Shown: piece by piece, positions 7,538-16,752 of the stretch
Numbering within the stretch: the stretch's first letter is position 1
Layout: each line of letters starts with the position of its first letter
Assembly: GCA_947462095.1 (NCBI GenBank)
Contig: CANHNQ010000024.1
Coordinates: 1-33,591 of the forward strand
Direction: 5' to 3'
DNA length: 33,591 bases
Source of the DNA: Gemmatimonadota bacterium
GTDB taxonomy: Bacteria; Gemmatimonadota; Gemmatimonadetes; Gemmatimonadales; Gemmatimonadaceae
Notes under the pieces: generated by a model
What the model was told of the DNA's origin: nothing
The model's input: only the letters and a program-made list of their open reading frames with translations
Database searches by the model: none
Made by a program: the position numbers and the translations under genes

Positions 7538-7945
7538 TTACTGACAGACCCAGGCGCCACCGCGAGTCGTCGCGGTGGCCTTCACTCCGGTCGCCGAATC
7601 GGCGGCGGTGAAAGTGACGGTCTCGAGCGCGCCGTCTTCCTGGTTCGGCGTGGTGCAGATGGCCACCTTCCGCACGCTGAACGTGCCCGTGCTGTCAGCA
7701 TCGATGATCCCGAAATCCTGCGGCTTGGTAGACGCAGGCGCCCGCGTGGCGGTGAGCTTGATGCGGGCGGCGGCCGGCCAGTTCTTGCCCTTGAAGGTGA
7801 TCCGGGCGCCCTGCGGCGACCGCTCCGCTTCGATCGACAGCTGGGGCTTCGCCTGTCCAGTGATTGCGCTGGCCGCGGTTGCGGTCAACGCCAGCGCGGT
7901 AACTGCCAACGCCGGGCCCATCATGCGGCGCACGAATGCCTGCAT
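7538..7945 (-). CDS. Small secreted protein of unknown function
   Basis: 135 residues. The N-terminus (MQAFVRRMMGPALAVTALAL, then TATAASA) is a clear Sec signal peptide with likely cleavage after ASA near residue 27. The mature part of roughly 108 residues is Thr/Ala-rich and probably all beta (LSIEAERSPQGARITFKGKNW, ... FSVRKVAICTT...), like a single Ig-like domain. Two cysteines (about 98 and 134) could form a disulfide. A strong Shine-Dalgarno GAGGAGGA sits just before the ATG, so translation should be good. It sits between the M28 peptidase and the ATP-grasp pair, with hairpins on both sides, so it may be a separate unit. I do not recognise a family. Confidence 0.75.
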   Translation of the reverse strand: MQAFVRRMMGPALAVTALALTATAASAITGQAKPQLSIEAERSPQGARITFKGKNWPAAARIKLTATRAPASTKPQDFGIIDADSTGTFSVRKVAICTTPNQEDGALETVTFTAADSATGVKATATTRGGAWVCQ

Positions 7946-8015
7946 CGCACATCCTCCTCAGTAGGTGACGCCCCGGACCCATGCCGAGACGTGCATGGCA
8001 AAATGGGGAGCGACG

Positions 8016-8040
8016 AGGGAGAACGCAAACGCGTCTCCCT
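8016..8040 (-). terminator. Terminator-like hairpin after the M28 peptidase
   Basis: agggaga (8016-8022) pairs with tctccct (8034-8040), and after one bulged a, cgc (8024-8026) pairs with gcg (8031-8033). On the minus strand a TTTT follows about 13 bases later (8000-8003). It lies about 50 bases past the peptidase stop. Another 6-bp inverted repeat (ccatgc/gcatgg, 7979-7998) lies further downstream. Confidence 0.4.
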
Positions 8041-8089
8041 GCCGTACATCCCGTCGTACATCCCGCCGGCGTCGCGTTCGTACGACGGC

Positions 8090-9646
8090 TCAGCGTTCCA
8101 GCTTGAAGCCGGGATCGATCGCCGGGCGCTTCGTGGTCGTGGCCACGTACCATCCGGTGAGATACATCCACTGCGTCATGCGCGTGAGCTTCGGATAGTC
8201 GATGGCCGAGGGCTTGTCACGCGGGGTGTGATAGTCGGGATGCAGGTTGGTCGAGTACATAACCGCCGGCACGTTGAGCCGCGCATACGGCACGTGATCG
8301 CTGCGGAAGTACCACCCTTCCGGGTGCGTGGGCCGGTCCCAGATGGAGTCGAGCTTGAAGGCACCGGTGAGCGTGTTGGCGCGCAGTGCCATGTCGACCA
8401 ATTCCGTGGAATTGCGGTGCGGCGGCTGGATGCCGAGCAAGCTGGCCGAATCGGGGTTGTTGCGGCCGATCATGTCGCCGTTCAGCACGGCCACGATGTT
8501 GCGCAGCGGCACCACGGGATGCGCGGCATGATAGCGCGAGCCGAGCAGTCCGCGTTCCTCAGCGCCGTGGTAGACGAACAAGACCGACCGCTTGCCGGGC
8601 TGCTTCACGAACGCCCGGGCAATCGCGAGCAACGCCACGCTCACGGTGCCGTTGTCATCGGCACCGGCCCACACCGAATCGCCATCGATGACGTAGCGCA
8701 CGCCGTCGTGGTCCTGGTGGGAGCTATACAACACGTACTCGTCGCGGAGTTTGGGGTCGGTGCCGCGAATGACGCCGATGATGTTGCTGGACGGCGTGGT
8801 GAAGTGCTCGACGCGCACGTGCATGTCGGCCGTGGCGCCAGCCTTGAGCGCGGCCGCCATGGCCCCACGCACGAGGAACGACGGCGTCGGTGCGGTGCGC
8901 GCCGGTTGCGGGCGGGCCGCCTGCGTGGCCTGCCCGGCAAAGCGCGGCGCGCCGCCGTCGACGTCGTACGTGCCGCGCTCGCGCAGCACACTGAGGCCGT
9001 CGAACGCGACGTCGGTGGTGGAGTCGGCCACGAGGATGATGCCGACGGCCCCACGCCGCTGCACCCGCTGCGTGGCGGCCGCGATGGCCGCATTGGCATA
9101 GCGCACTTCCACCGAGTTGGTCGTGGTGCGAATCGACGCGGCCGGCGGCGCGGTGATCTGGAGCGCGGCGATCTTGCCGCGCACGTCGATGGTGGAGTCG
9201 GCACCAGTGCCGAGCCACACGACGGGGGCGCTGACATCGGCGTTGGCGGACCCGAGCGGCACGAAGTCCTTCCACACCACGAGCGCCTTGTCGCCGACGG
9301 CACCCGTCGTGGAGACCGTGGAGACGCGCGTGCGCACCATGTTGAACCACTGGAAGTAGCTGCCATCCTCGCCCATCGGCTTCACTCCGATTTGCCGCAT
9401 CTGCTCGGCGACCCAGATGGAGGCGCGCATTTCATCGGGCGTGCCCGCTTCGCGACCGCGCATGCCGTCACCGGCCATCGCGTAGAGATCCCGTTCGAGA
9501 TCGGTACGCTTGATGGCAGCCATTGCCGGCGGCACGGCTGCGGTGACGGTAGTCTTACCCTTGGCGTTGGCTTGCGCGGACAGCGCGAGCCCGGGGGCGA
9601 GCGTCGCAGCGAGGGCTGCGATCCGCACGATTCGGATTGAGCACAT
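8090..9646 (-). CDS. Secreted M28-family zinc aminopeptidase with PA-like insert
   Basis: 518 residues. A signal peptide covers about the first 24 residues (cleavage near LSAQA). The region around 115-275 has the features of a protease-associated domain (VVWLGTG, GAVGIILVADS). The C-terminal catalytic domain has all M28 co-catalytic metal residues: His310 and Asp312 (SSHQDHDG), Asp330 (GADDNGTVS), Glu363/364 (YHGAEERGLLGS), Asp391 (NGDMIGRN) and His473 (HPDYHTPRD). Family members remove N-terminal amino acids or act as peptidases outside the cytoplasm. ATG 9646 overlaps the stop of the acylase gene by one base (TGATG), so they are coupled and may act together in the periplasm or outside the cell. 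The natural substrate is unknown. Confidence 0.92.
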   Translation of the reverse strand: MCSIRIVRIAALAATLAPGLALSAQANAKGKTTVTAAVPPAMAAIKRTDLERDLYAMAGDGMRGREAGTPDEMRASIWVAEQMRQIGVKPMGEDGSYFQWFNMVRTRVSTVSTTGAVGDKALVVWKDFVPLGSANADVSAPVVWLGTGADSTIDVRGKIAALQITAPPAASIRTTTNSVEVRYANAAIAAATQRVQRRGAVGIILVADSTTDVAFDGLSVLRERGTYDVDGGAPRFAGQATQAARPQPARTAPTPSFLVRGAMAAALKAGATADMHVRVEHFTTPSSNIIGVIRGTDPKLRDEYVLYSSHQDHDGVRYVIDGDSVWAGADDNGTVSVALLAIARAFVKQPGKRSVLFVYHGAEERGLLGSRYHAAHPVVPLRNIVAVLNGDMIGRNNPDSASLLGIQPPHRNSTELVDMALRANTLTGAFKLDSIWDRPTHPEGWYFRSDHVPYARLNVPAVMYSTNLHPDYHTPRDKPSAIDYPKLTRMTQWMYLTGWYVATTTKRPAIDPGFKLER

Positions 9647-11841
9647 CAGGGTTCTGGCCGGTAGGAGCGAAGAGTGTGTGCGGCGATGTCCGCATCCAGA
9701 AAATACACGGGCTTCAACTGGCCGCGCGCAAACATCGCGGCCTGATCACTGTAGTGCGGCGAGGTGGAGTCGGCGCTCTGCCCATACGCGAGCACCGAGT
9801 AGGCGCGGGGGGCGCGTGCGCCGAACTCCACGGCGAGAATCCACCCGTCACCGGAATTGGCAGTACGGGTGCCGTCGGGGAGCTGTTCGTAGGTGAGCAC
9901 CCGGAAGCACCCGAGGGCCCCACTGCAGCCACCGACGGGCTCGTTCACGGCCCCACGTCGTACGCGGTGTACGTCGCCCCATGCGACGTCGACCGCGTGG
10001 TAGCGCCGCTGCATGTCGCTGACGGCCCATGTGAAGGCCTCCACGGCGCGCGCCGGCTGTCCGATGCCGCGCGGTGTGGCCGTGAGTTTTTCCCACGACC
10101 ACTTCTCGGCGTACGCGGAGTCGCGCGCCTGCGACTGGTAGCGGCGCCACCAGGTCTCGAAGAGCACGCCACCGCGGCTGGTCGGCGCCACCGTGTTATC
10201 CCACTTTTCGAGCACGGCGAGCGCCTCGGCGACCGCGGAGGTCGGCGAGGACGGTTTGAGCGCGGCCAGCAGGTCGGGCTTCACGCGGTCCGCCAGCAGC
10301 ATGCGCATGCTGTGCTTCCGGACGAGCACGTCTTCGAGGGACAACTTGTCCTTCCCGCCGATCAGCTGCAGCGCATGTTGGCTACGCAGCCGCAGTTCAC
10401 CGCGCTCGACGTTGTCCGGATAGCGCGCGGTATCGAGCAGGGCGTTGAGATTGGCGAAGTGCGGCGCGTCGTTTTCATTGTGCACGTAGCCGCCGCGCGG
10501 ATTGAGCGTCTGCGGCAACGAATCCAGCGCAATCAGCCGGCTCCACACATCGGCCGATCCGCGGGCGGGGATCGGCATGGAGTCCCCACCGGACGGGGTC
10601 GGAAGTCGCGGCACGGTGCCCATCCAGATCGTGAGGATGTTGCCGGCCCGATCGGCGTAGGTGAGGTTCGACGTGGCGCGCGCGCGAGTGGCGAGTGCGC
10701 CCTTCCACTCGGCGAGACTGCGCGCGCGCATCATGGCGAGGAACTGCGAACCGGCGCGATACTCCCCCTCGGGGCCGGCGCGCACGACGTACAACTTGGT
10801 GGCGGTGCGATGCACGACCGGGCCGAGCGGCGTGAACGCCACCCGCCGCGTTTCGCTCACGAGCGAGTCGTCGGTGCTCCCGATGCGATAGGGGAGCGTG
10901 ATGGATTCGTATCGAATGGGGATGGTCGTCCCGTCGAACCGATATCGCTCGGGACTCGACGGATCGAGGTCGAGTTCGTACACCTCGTCGAGATCGGGCG
11001 CATTGTTGGTGGTGGCCCAGCCGAGGTCTTTGTTGAAGCCACCAATCACGGAGAACGCGCTGCCGATCCGGAAGTCGCCGTAAAAATCGAGCTTGCCGGG
11101 GAGCGTCACGTGGGCTTCCCAGTATCCGGCGGTCCATGCGAGGTGCGGGTTGCGCAACAGAATGGCGCGACCGGACTTGGTGCGGCTCGGCGCCAACGCC
11201 CAGGCGTTGGAGCCCACATCGGCATCCGCACCGAACAGCGGTGACGGGGCGCCATCGAGGGTGCCCGTATCGCGCGGTGCCGGGCCACCAGTGCCGCCGA
11301 CCGCGCGCTGCAGCCATCGGGTGACGAGACGTTCGGCGGCGGCGGTGTTCGCGGTGCCGATATCGCCGGCGGCCACATCGTGGCCGTGGAAGACGGGCTT
11401 GGCCCACGCGGGCAGCGTTTTCGTATTCGCCCGGATGTAGCGGTTCACGCCGTCGGCGAATCCGTCGTACATGTCCCGCGTATCGGCATCGAGCAGGTGG
11501 TATGTCTCTTCGACGCGGGCATGTTCGAGGGCCGCCGAAAAGTCCGATGCCAGGCTGTCGCGACCAAACGTACGTCCCATCCATCCTTTCGAACGGATCA
11601 GACTCACGATCACGCGCACGCCATAGTCTTCGGCTTGCGCGTAGCCGAGTCCGATGCCGATGCCTTTGAAATCGCTCGCGCTGATGTGCGGGACCCCGTA
11701 GGCGGTGCGTCGGATGGTCGGTTCACTGTCCGCGGGGGCGGCATTCCGCGCGGCGCCGAGGACCGTCGCGGCGATGAGCACGGGAAGAAGAATGCGCACG
11801 CGGCGCGGCACTGTGGAGGACATGCGGCAATGGTGTCGCAC
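9646..11841 (-). CDS. Secreted penicillin acylase family amidohydrolase
   Basis: 731 residues from GTG 11841, chosen because GAGGAG lies seven bases upstream; ATG 11823 (725 residues) is the alternative and has no close Shine-Dalgarno. The family is an Ntn-hydrolase made as a precursor and cut into two chains. A signal segment (RILLPVLIAATVLGAA) is followed by RRTAYGVPHISASDF and GLGYAQAED, which are typical alpha-chain motifs. GSNAW (Ser about 205 from the ATG) is the self-cleavage site and nucleophile that begins the beta chain, and ATTNNAPDLDEVYE follows. Family members cleave amides such as penicillins or acyl-homoserine lactones, and many have unknown substrates. It is translationally coupled to the M28 peptidase. 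The frame stays open upstream through both a terminator and a tRNA, but that part is not coding. Confidence 0.9.
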   Translation of the reverse strand: MRHHCRMSSTVPRRVRILLPVLIAATVLGAARNAAPADSEPTIRRTAYGVPHISASDFKGIGIGLGYAQAEDYGVRVIVSLIRSKGWMGRTFGRDSLASDFSAALEHARVEETYHLLDADTRDMYDGFADGVNRYIRANTKTLPAWAKPVFHGHDVAAGDIGTANTAAAERLVTRWLQRAVGGTGGPAPRDTGTLDGAPSPLFGADADVGSNAWALAPSRTKSGRAILLRNPHLAWTAGYWEAHVTLPGKLDFYGDFRIGSAFSVIGGFNKDLGWATTNNAPDLDEVYELDLDPSSPERYRFDGTTIPIRYESITLPYRIGSTDDSLVSETRRVAFTPLGPVVHRTATKLYVVRAGPEGEYRAGSQFLAMMRARSLAEWKGALATRARATSNLTYADRAGNILTIWMGTVPRLPTPSGGDSMPIPARGSADVWSRLIALDSLPQTLNPRGGYVHNENDAPHFANLNALLDTARYPDNVERGELRLRSQHALQLIGGKDKLSLEDVLVRKHSMRMLLADRVKPDLLAALKPSSPTSAVAEALAVLEKWDNTVAPTSRGGVLFETWWRRYQSQARDSAYAEKWSWEKLTATPRGIGQPARAVEAFTWAVSDMQRRYHAVDVAWGDVHRVRRGAVNEPVGGCSGALGCFRVLTYEQLPDGTRTANSGDGWILAVEFGARAPRAYSVLAYGQSADSTSPHYSDQAAMFARGQLKPVYFLDADIAAHTLRSYRPEP

Positions 11842-11908
11842 GCTCCGTCTCCTCGCAACCCGCCCGACGGGTCTTCGTGGACCGATTGGGCAGCAGAACG
11901 CAGAACGC

Positions 11909-11942
11909 AGAACGCCCCGTGCGTCGATGCACGGGGCGTTCT
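11909..11942 (-). terminator. Strong terminator hairpin after tRNA-Ser
   Basis: agaacgccccgtgc (11909-11922) and gcacggggcgttct (11929-11942) form a perfect 14-bp stem with a six-base loop, starting six bases past the 3' end of tRNA-Ser(GGA). On the minus strand three GTTCTGC-type 7-base repeats follow (11893-11913, partly inside the stem). There is no classical U-run. Confidence 0.75.
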
Positions 11943-11947
11943 CGTTA

Positions 11948-12034
11948 CGGATGGAGTGAGATTCGAACTCACGGTACGCTTTCACGCACACACGCTTTCC
12001 AGGCGTGCGCCTTAAACCACTCGGCCATCCATCC
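11948..12034 (-). tRNA. tRNA-Ser, anticodon GGA
   Basis: 87 bases. The acceptor arms GGATGGA and TCCATCC pair fully, with discriminator G. The anticodon stem CACGC/GCGTG encloses the loop CTGGAAA, so the anticodon is GGA (reads UCC/UCU). A long variable arm is present, as expected for a class II tRNA, and GTTCGAATC is the T loop. CCA is not encoded. Confidence 0.95.
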
Positions 12035-12153
12035 TGGGACTGCACCTGCCACGGCTGCCTGATAGACGAACGCGCCGGCGCGGGGTTCCACGACGGCGCG
12101 TCCACTCCCAGATCCTACTCGCTGACTTGTCACACGTGCAGCACCTGCTGCAG

Positions 12154-12240
12154 CGGACAGGGTGAGATTCGAACTCACGATACCGTTGCCGGTACGCCGG
12201 TTTTCGAGACCGGTGCCTTCAACCACTCAGCCACCTGTCC
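12154..12240 (-). tRNA. tRNA-Ser, anticodon CGA
   Basis: 87 bases. GGACAGG pairs with CCTGTCC, with discriminator G. The anticodon stem CCGGT/ACCGG encloses CTCGAAA, which gives anticodon CGA (reads UCG). It has a long variable arm and T loop GTTCGAATC; CCA is not encoded. It lies 119 bases upstream of tRNA-Ser(GGA). No hairpin was noticed between them, so they may share a precursor. Confidence 0.95.
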
Positions 12241-12331
12241 AACGGGAAGAATCTCACAAAGCTGCTGCCAGTTCTGTGCACTCTTTCCCGGCTGGCCTGA
12301 CCAGCACCATCCGGATCCCGCAGAGTCAGGA

Positions 12332-12360
12332 TAAGTAATCGGCCAGCCGACCCGATTCAA
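12332..12360 (-). promoter_or_regulatory. Weak promoter candidate for the tRNA-Ser pair
   Basis: TTGAAT (12355-12360) and TACTTA (12332-12337) are 17 bases apart on the minus strand, about 90 bases before the first tRNA. The -35 is fair and the -10 is poor, so this is only a candidate. Confidence 0.25.
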
Positions 12361-12375
12361 GGGTGCAGCGCGACG

Positions 12376-13383
12376 TCACGACGCGGGAGACGCCTTGATC
12401 CGCGCCAGCTCCGCTTCGGCCGCCACCGTGCCAAAGGCCCCCCACTGGCCGCCCTCCACGATCCGTCGCCACAAGGCCTCGCCCTCGGCCTTCCGCCCGT
12501 TGTACCAGTGCCAGTTGGCGACGCCGTACGCCGCCGACGCGTCCTTCACCGACAGTTCGCCGCTCGGGGCGGCCGTGAGCACGGAATCGGCTGGCAGTTC
12601 CCCCTTATACAGCAGCATCAAGCGGTGATACGCCTGATTCTCAATGATCTTCATGTCTTTCGTGATGGGCACCAGCACCTGCGCGGCCTCGGCGTCCCGA
12701 CCTGACCGGCGAAGCGACATGTACAGCCAATGCGCCATCGATACGCGACGATCGTCGTTGGTCGCAGAATCCACCTCGAGCTGGGCGACGCGTGCAGCGG
12801 CCGTGAAATCGCCCATGAGGTAATGCGCGAGCGCGAGGTGGTAGCCGATGTTCGAGTGCAGCGTGCCGATGGGCGAGTTCTGCGCGTTCGGCTGTCCATC
12901 GGGCTCGATTGCGTCGGGCTTCCCCTGCACGAGCGCCGTGGCGCGTTCGAGATCCGTCACGGCGGCCGCAAAGTCGCGCACCGAGATGTAGCGGTGCCCG
13001 CGGTGGCGATATAACCACGGGTTATCGGGATACAGCGCGATCCCGCGCGTGTAGATCTCGATGGATTCGCGCAGCTGGCCGAGATACCCCAGGCGACGCG
13101 CGTACCAGATGATCGAGTCAACATTGGTCGGCGTGTGCTCGTACGCACGTTGCGCGTCGCCGAGCTGGGCCGCGTACTTCTCGCGCACTTGGGCGGCGAG
13201 TGGGAGGGCGCGCAGGGTGTCGCCCAGCAGCGAGACCGTTTGAAACGCGGGCGCCACCGGCGCCGCCGAAGCCGACGGGGCGTCGGCGGGTGACGCGCAC
13301 GCCAGTGCCGCAGCACCGGCAGCGGCCACGACCAGCGTGATCGTATACGGTGTGCGCCGAGTCGCGATTCGAAGCGTTGCCAT
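12376..13383 (-). CDS. TPR-repeat protein, probably exported lipoprotein
   Basis: 335 residues. A hydrophobic N-terminus (TITLVVAAAGAAALACASP) ends in a possible lipobox at Cys29, followed by a Ser/Ala/Pro linker. From about 90 to 300 there are helical pairs typical of tetratricopeptide repeats, for example DSIIWYARRLGYLGQLRESI (about 88-107) followed by EIYTRGIALYPDNP. These repeats bind other proteins, so no enzyme activity is expected. ATG 13383 lies 28 bases after the tadA stop without a Shine-Dalgarno, so it may be the last gene of the clpB-tadA unit. The repeat call is firm; the lipid anchor is less sure because the residue at -3 is Ala. Confidence 0.8.
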   Translation of the reverse strand: MATLRIATRRTPYTITLVVAAAGAAALACASPADAPSASAAPVAPAFQTVSLLGDTLRALPLAAQVREKYAAQLGDAQRAYEHTPTNVDSIIWYARRLGYLGQLRESIEIYTRGIALYPDNPWLYRHRGHRYISVRDFAAAVTDLERATALVQGKPDAIEPDGQPNAQNSPIGTLHSNIGYHLALAHYLMGDFTAAARVAQLEVDSATNDDRRVSMAHWLYMSLRRSGRDAEAAQVLVPITKDMKIIENQAYHRLMLLYKGELPADSVLTAAPSGELSVKDASAAYGVANWHWYNGRKAEGEALWRRIVEGGQWGAFGTVAAEAELARIKASPAS

Positions 13384-13411
13384 GAGGGAGGGAGCGAGGA
13401 GAGCGCGGAAA

Positions 13412-13903
13412 CTACCCGCGTCGAGCGGCGAAGAATGCTTTCAATATCGCGCCCGACTCCGCCTCCTGCACGCCGCCGCGTACCTGCGGTCGATGGTTGA
13501 GCCTGGGATGCCGCACCACGTCCCCCACCGAACCACACATACCCGCCTTGTCATCCCAGGCACCGAACACCAGCGTGCCGACGCGCGACAGGACGATCGC
13601 CCCTGCGCACATGGCGCAGGGTTCGAGCGTGACCACGAGCGTACACTCCTGAAGCCGTGCGTCACCGAGAAAGCGCGCGGCCTCCCGCAGGGCGAGGAGT
13701 TCGGCGTGCGAGGTGGCATCGCCATCACGCACCATGCGATTCTGGCTTCGGGCCACGACCTCGTTGCCGCACAATACGACGGCGCCGACCGGAACTTCAC
13801 CGGCCAGCGCAGCGGCGCGCGCTTCAGCCAGCGCGAGATCCATCGCGAGCTCCACCCCGGGCGTCAACGGGGCCCCCGGGATGGATTGAGGCGCCGGACT
13901 CAA
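13412..13903 (-). CDS. tadA: tRNA adenosine(34) deaminase
   Basis: 163 residues. Converts A34 to inosine in the anticodon of tRNA-Arg(ACG). The zinc and catalytic residues are His66 and Glu68 (TSHAELLAL) and Cys96/Cys99 (EPCAMCAGA), with EVPVGAVV before them. The start taken is TTG 13903, which overlaps the clpB stop (TTGA). A GTG at residue 17 is the alternative; ATG at residue 21 would cut into the first helix. A related guanine or cytosine deaminase is possible, but the [10 protein letters not shown] and N-terminal helix fit TadA best. Confidence 0.93.
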   Translation of the reverse strand: MSPAPQSIPGAPLTPGVELAMDLALAEARAAALAGEVPVGAVVLCGNEVVARSQNRMVRDGDATSHAELLALREAARFLGDARLQECTLVVTLEPCAMCAGAIVLSRVGTLVFGAWDDKAGMCGSVGDVVRHPRLNHRPQVRGGVQEAESGAILKAFFAARRG

Positions 13904-16557
13904 CTCCGCGTGCCGGCCAACGGCGTGCTAAACGCCGCCTGCGCCGCCGCGTCGGTGGCATCACCGTGACGGAACGTGAGGGCGTCGGTGCCCTCATGCA
14001 CGTCCGCCACGATGACATCGCCGTCTTTGAACGTGCCGTCGAGCACCGCGAGCGCCAACGGATTCTGCAGCATCCGCTGGACGGCGCGCTTGAGGGGCCG
14101 GGCGCCGAACACCGGATCGTATCCCTCGTCAGCGAGCAACGTGCGCGCCGCGTCGGTAAGACGAATGGTCAGTTTCCGATCGGCGAGCAGCTTGCGCAGG
14201 TGCGCCAACTGCAGGTCGACAATGTGATCGATCTCGCCGCGCCCCAGCGGATGGAACACCACGATGTCGTCGATGCGGTTGAGGAACTCCGGCTTGAACA
14301 CACCACGGAGTGCCACGAGCACGTCCTGCTCCACCGAGCCCCACGCCGTATCGCCCGCGTGCCCGCGCTCGAGAATCATCTGACTCCCCACGTTCGACGT
14401 CATGATCACGACGGCATTACGGAAGTCGACCGTGCGTCCCTGCGAATCGGTGAGCCGGCCGTCGTCGAGCAGCTGCAGCAGGATGTTGAACACATCCGGG
14501 TGCGCCTTCTCGATTTCGTCGAACAGGATCACGGAATACGGCCGGCGACGCACCGCCTCGGTGAGCTGCCCGCCCTCTTCGTAGCCGACGTAGCCCGGAG
14601 GCGCCCCGATGAGGCGCGCGACGGCATGCTTCTCCATGTACTCGGACATGTCGATGCGCACCATCGCGTGTTCGTCGTCGAACAGGAACTCGGCGAGCGC
14701 CTTGGCGGTCTCCGTCTTTCCCACACCCGTGGGGCCGAGGAAGATGAACGAGCCGATGGGGCGATTGGGATCCTGCAGTCCGGCCCGCGAGCGGCGCACG
14801 GCGTTCGACACGGCCTTCACCGCTTCACGCTGTCCGATCACGCGGGTGGCCAACACGTCTTCGAGCTTCGTGAGCCGCTCGCGTTCGCTCTCGAGCATCC
14901 GCGTGACCGGAATCCCGGTCCACCGCGCCACGACCTCGGCCACGTCGTCGGCCCCGACTTCCTCCTTGAGGAACTGCGCACGCCCGTCCTGGCTGCCGAG
15001 TTTTCCTTCGGCGACCTTCATGTCGCGTTCGAGCTGCGGAATCTTGCCGTACGTGATCTCGGCGGCCTTGTTGAGGTCACCGACGCGGGTGGCCTGCTCC
15101 GCTTCGAACTTCGCCGTTTCGATTTCCTGCTTGATACGACCGACAGCGCCGAGCGTTTCCTTTTCCTGCTGCCACTGGGCGCGCATGCCGGTGGTTTTTT
15201 CCTTGAGATCCGCCAGCTCGCCTTCCAGGTTGCCGCGCCGCTCGACTGAGGCCGGATCCGTTTCTTTGCGCAACGCCTGTCGCTCGATTTCGAGCTGCAC
15301 GATGCGCCGGTCCACTTCATCGATCTCCTGCGGCACGGAGTCGATTTCGATTCGCAGCCGTGAGGCCGCTTCGTCGATCAGGTCGATCGCCTTGTCGGGG
15401 AGGAACCGATCGCCGATGTAGCGATTCGAGAGCGTGGCGGCGGCGACCACGGCACCGTCGGTGATCCGCACGCCGTGGTGCGCCTCGTAGCGCTCCTTGA
15501 GGCCTCGGAGAATCGCGATGGTGCTCTCGACGCTGGGCTCCCCAACGAACACCGGCTGGAAGCGACGCTCGAGGGCGGCGTCCTTCTCGACGTGCAGGCG
15601 GTACTCGTCGAGCGTGGTCGCGCCGACCACGCGCAGTTCCCCGCGCGCCAGCATGGGCTTGAGCATGTTGCCCGCATCCATGCTGCCTTCGGCCTTCCCG
15701 GCCCCCACGAGGGTGTGGAGTTCGTCGATGAACACGACATACAGCCCCTCGGCGCTGGTGATCTCCTTCATCACCGCCTTGAGCCGTTCTTCGAATTCGC
15801 CGCGGAACTTGGCGCCGGCGATGAGGGCGCCGAGATCGAGGGATACCAGTTTTTTGTTACGCAGCCCCTCGGGCACGTCGCCGCTGATGATGCGCTGGGC
15901 GAGTCCTTCGGCAATGGCGGTTTTGCCAACGCCGGGCTCGCCGATGAGCACCGGATTGTTCTTCGTGCGCCGCGAGAGCACCTGAATGACGCGACGGATT
16001 TCTTCGTCGCGGCCGATCACGGGATCGAGCTTGCCTTTGCGCGCGGCCTCGGTGAGATCGCGCGTGAACTTCTCGATGGCCTGGTACTGCCCTTCGGGCG
16101 ACTGGTCGGTGACCTTATGCGCGCCACGCACGAGCTTGAGGGCATCGAGGAGGGCCTTACGGTGCGCGCCGACGGTGGTGAGCACCCGCGTGCTGTCGGT
16201 CCCCTTGGCGTCGGAGAGGGCGAGCAACAGGTGCTCGGTGGAGACGTATTCGTCGCCGAGCGCCTTGGCTTCTTTTTCCGCCGCATCGACGACTTGCGTG
16301 AGCTCGCGGCTGAAGGTGGGCTGGGCGTCGCTCTGCTTGGCGTACCGGGCGGCCTCTTGGTCGGCGGCGGCGCGGACGCTCGCCACATTGGCTCCGACGC
16401 GCTGCAGCACCGGGACCACGATGCCTTCATCCTGGGCCAGTAGCGCCAGCAGGAGGTGCAGATCGTAGACGAGCGGATTGCCGGCCTTGCGCGCGAGCGC
16501 AACGGCTTCGTTGAGCGCCTCGGCGCTCTTCACAGTCAGACGGTCAGGATTGATCAT
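13900..16557 (-). CDS. clpB: ATP-dependent chaperone ClpB (Hsp100 disaggregase)
   Basis: 885 residues from ATG 16557 ([14 protein letters not shown], the usual ClpB start). With DnaK it threads proteins out of aggregates in the cytoplasm. The N-terminal Clp repeat domain covers roughly 1-145. The first AAA domain has Walker A GEPGVGKT at about 206-213 and Walker B FIDELH. A coiled-coil middle domain of about 120 residues distinguishes it from ClpA/ClpC, and the second AAA domain has GPTGVGKT and [14 protein letters not shown] at 16575 is a possible longer start. No CIRCE or clear sigma-32 promoter was seen in the 195 bases upstream, so heat control, if any, is not visible. tadA is coupled downstream. 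Confidence 0.97.
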   Translation of the reverse strand: MINPDRLTVKSAEALNEAVALARKAGNPLVYDLHLLLALLAQDEGIVVPVLQRVGANVASVRAAADQEAARYAKQSDAQPTFSRELTQVVDAAEKEAKALGDEYVSTEHLLLALSDAKGTDSTRVLTTVGAHRKALLDALKLVRGAHKVTDQSPEGQYQAIEKFTRDLTEAARKGKLDPVIGRDEEIRRVIQVLSRRTKNNPVLIGEPGVGKTAIAEGLAQRIISGDVPEGLRNKKLVSLDLGALIAGAKFRGEFEERLKAVMKEITSAEGLYVVFIDELHTLVGAGKAEGSMDAGNMLKPMLARGELRVVGATTLDEYRLHVEKDAALERRFQPVFVGEPSVESTIAILRGLKERYEAHHGVRITDGAVVAAATLSNRYIGDRFLPDKAIDLIDEAASRLRIEIDSVPQEIDEVDRRIVQLEIERQALRKETDPASVERRGNLEGELADLKEKTTGMRAQWQQEKETLGAVGRIKQEIETAKFEAEQATRVGDLNKAAEITYGKIPQLERDMKVAEGKLGSQDGRAQFLKEEVGADDVAEVVARWTGIPVTRMLESERERLTKLEDVLATRVIGQREAVKAVSNAVRRSRAGLQDPNRPIGSFIFLGPTGVGKTETAKALAEFLFDDEHAMVRIDMSEYMEKHAVARLIGAPPGYVGYEEGGQLTEAVRRRPYSVILFDEIEKAHPDVFNILLQLLDDGRLTDSQGRTVDFRNAVVIMTSNVGSQMILERGHAGDTAWGSVEQDVLVALRGVFKPEFLNRIDDIVVFHPLGRGEIDHIVDLQLAHLRKLLADRKLTIRLTDAARTLLADEGYDPVFGARPLKRAVQRMLQNPLALAVLDGTFKDGDVIVADVHEGTDALTFRHGDATDAAAQAAFSTPLAGTRS

Positions 16558-16672
16558 GGCGTTTCGTAGAGGCAATCACGGTGCCGTGCTTCTGCTGCCA
16601 ATACTGCAGACGACGGCGTCGGGTTTCGAGAGGGAAGCCCCTACAGCGGCCAGCCGAGCAGATCGTGGATAC

Positions 16673-16709
16673 AAAATGGCGCGCCGGGTCCGTCCACCCG
16701 CCGCGCCAT
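16673..16709 (-). terminator. Rho-independent-type terminator before clpB
   Basis: A 14-bp stem with one mismatch (16676-16689 with 16696-16709, six-base loop) is followed on the minus strand by TTTT (16676-16673). It lies 43 bases past the stop of the gene at 16753-17199 and separates it from clpB. Confidence 0.6.
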
Positions 16710-16752
16710 CGTGAGTTTTCTTTGGGTCTCGTGGTGCTCGTGTACTCCCAGC

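Noticed and set aside
5253-7544. Long plus-strand open frame (763 codons) opposite the ATP-grasp genes
   Set aside because: It is the antisense of two clear protein families, has no recognisable domain and a composition rich in Arg, His and Gly typical of high-GC shadows.
11842-12105. Upstream extension of the acylase frame
   Set aside because: It would run through a terminator hairpin and tRNA-Ser(GGA), and the signal peptide lies at the later start.
16558-16752. CIRCE element or sigma-32 promoter for clpB
   Set aside because: No TTAGCACTC-type inverted repeat and no convincing heat-shock -35/-10 pair; the only structure is a terminator for the upstream gene.
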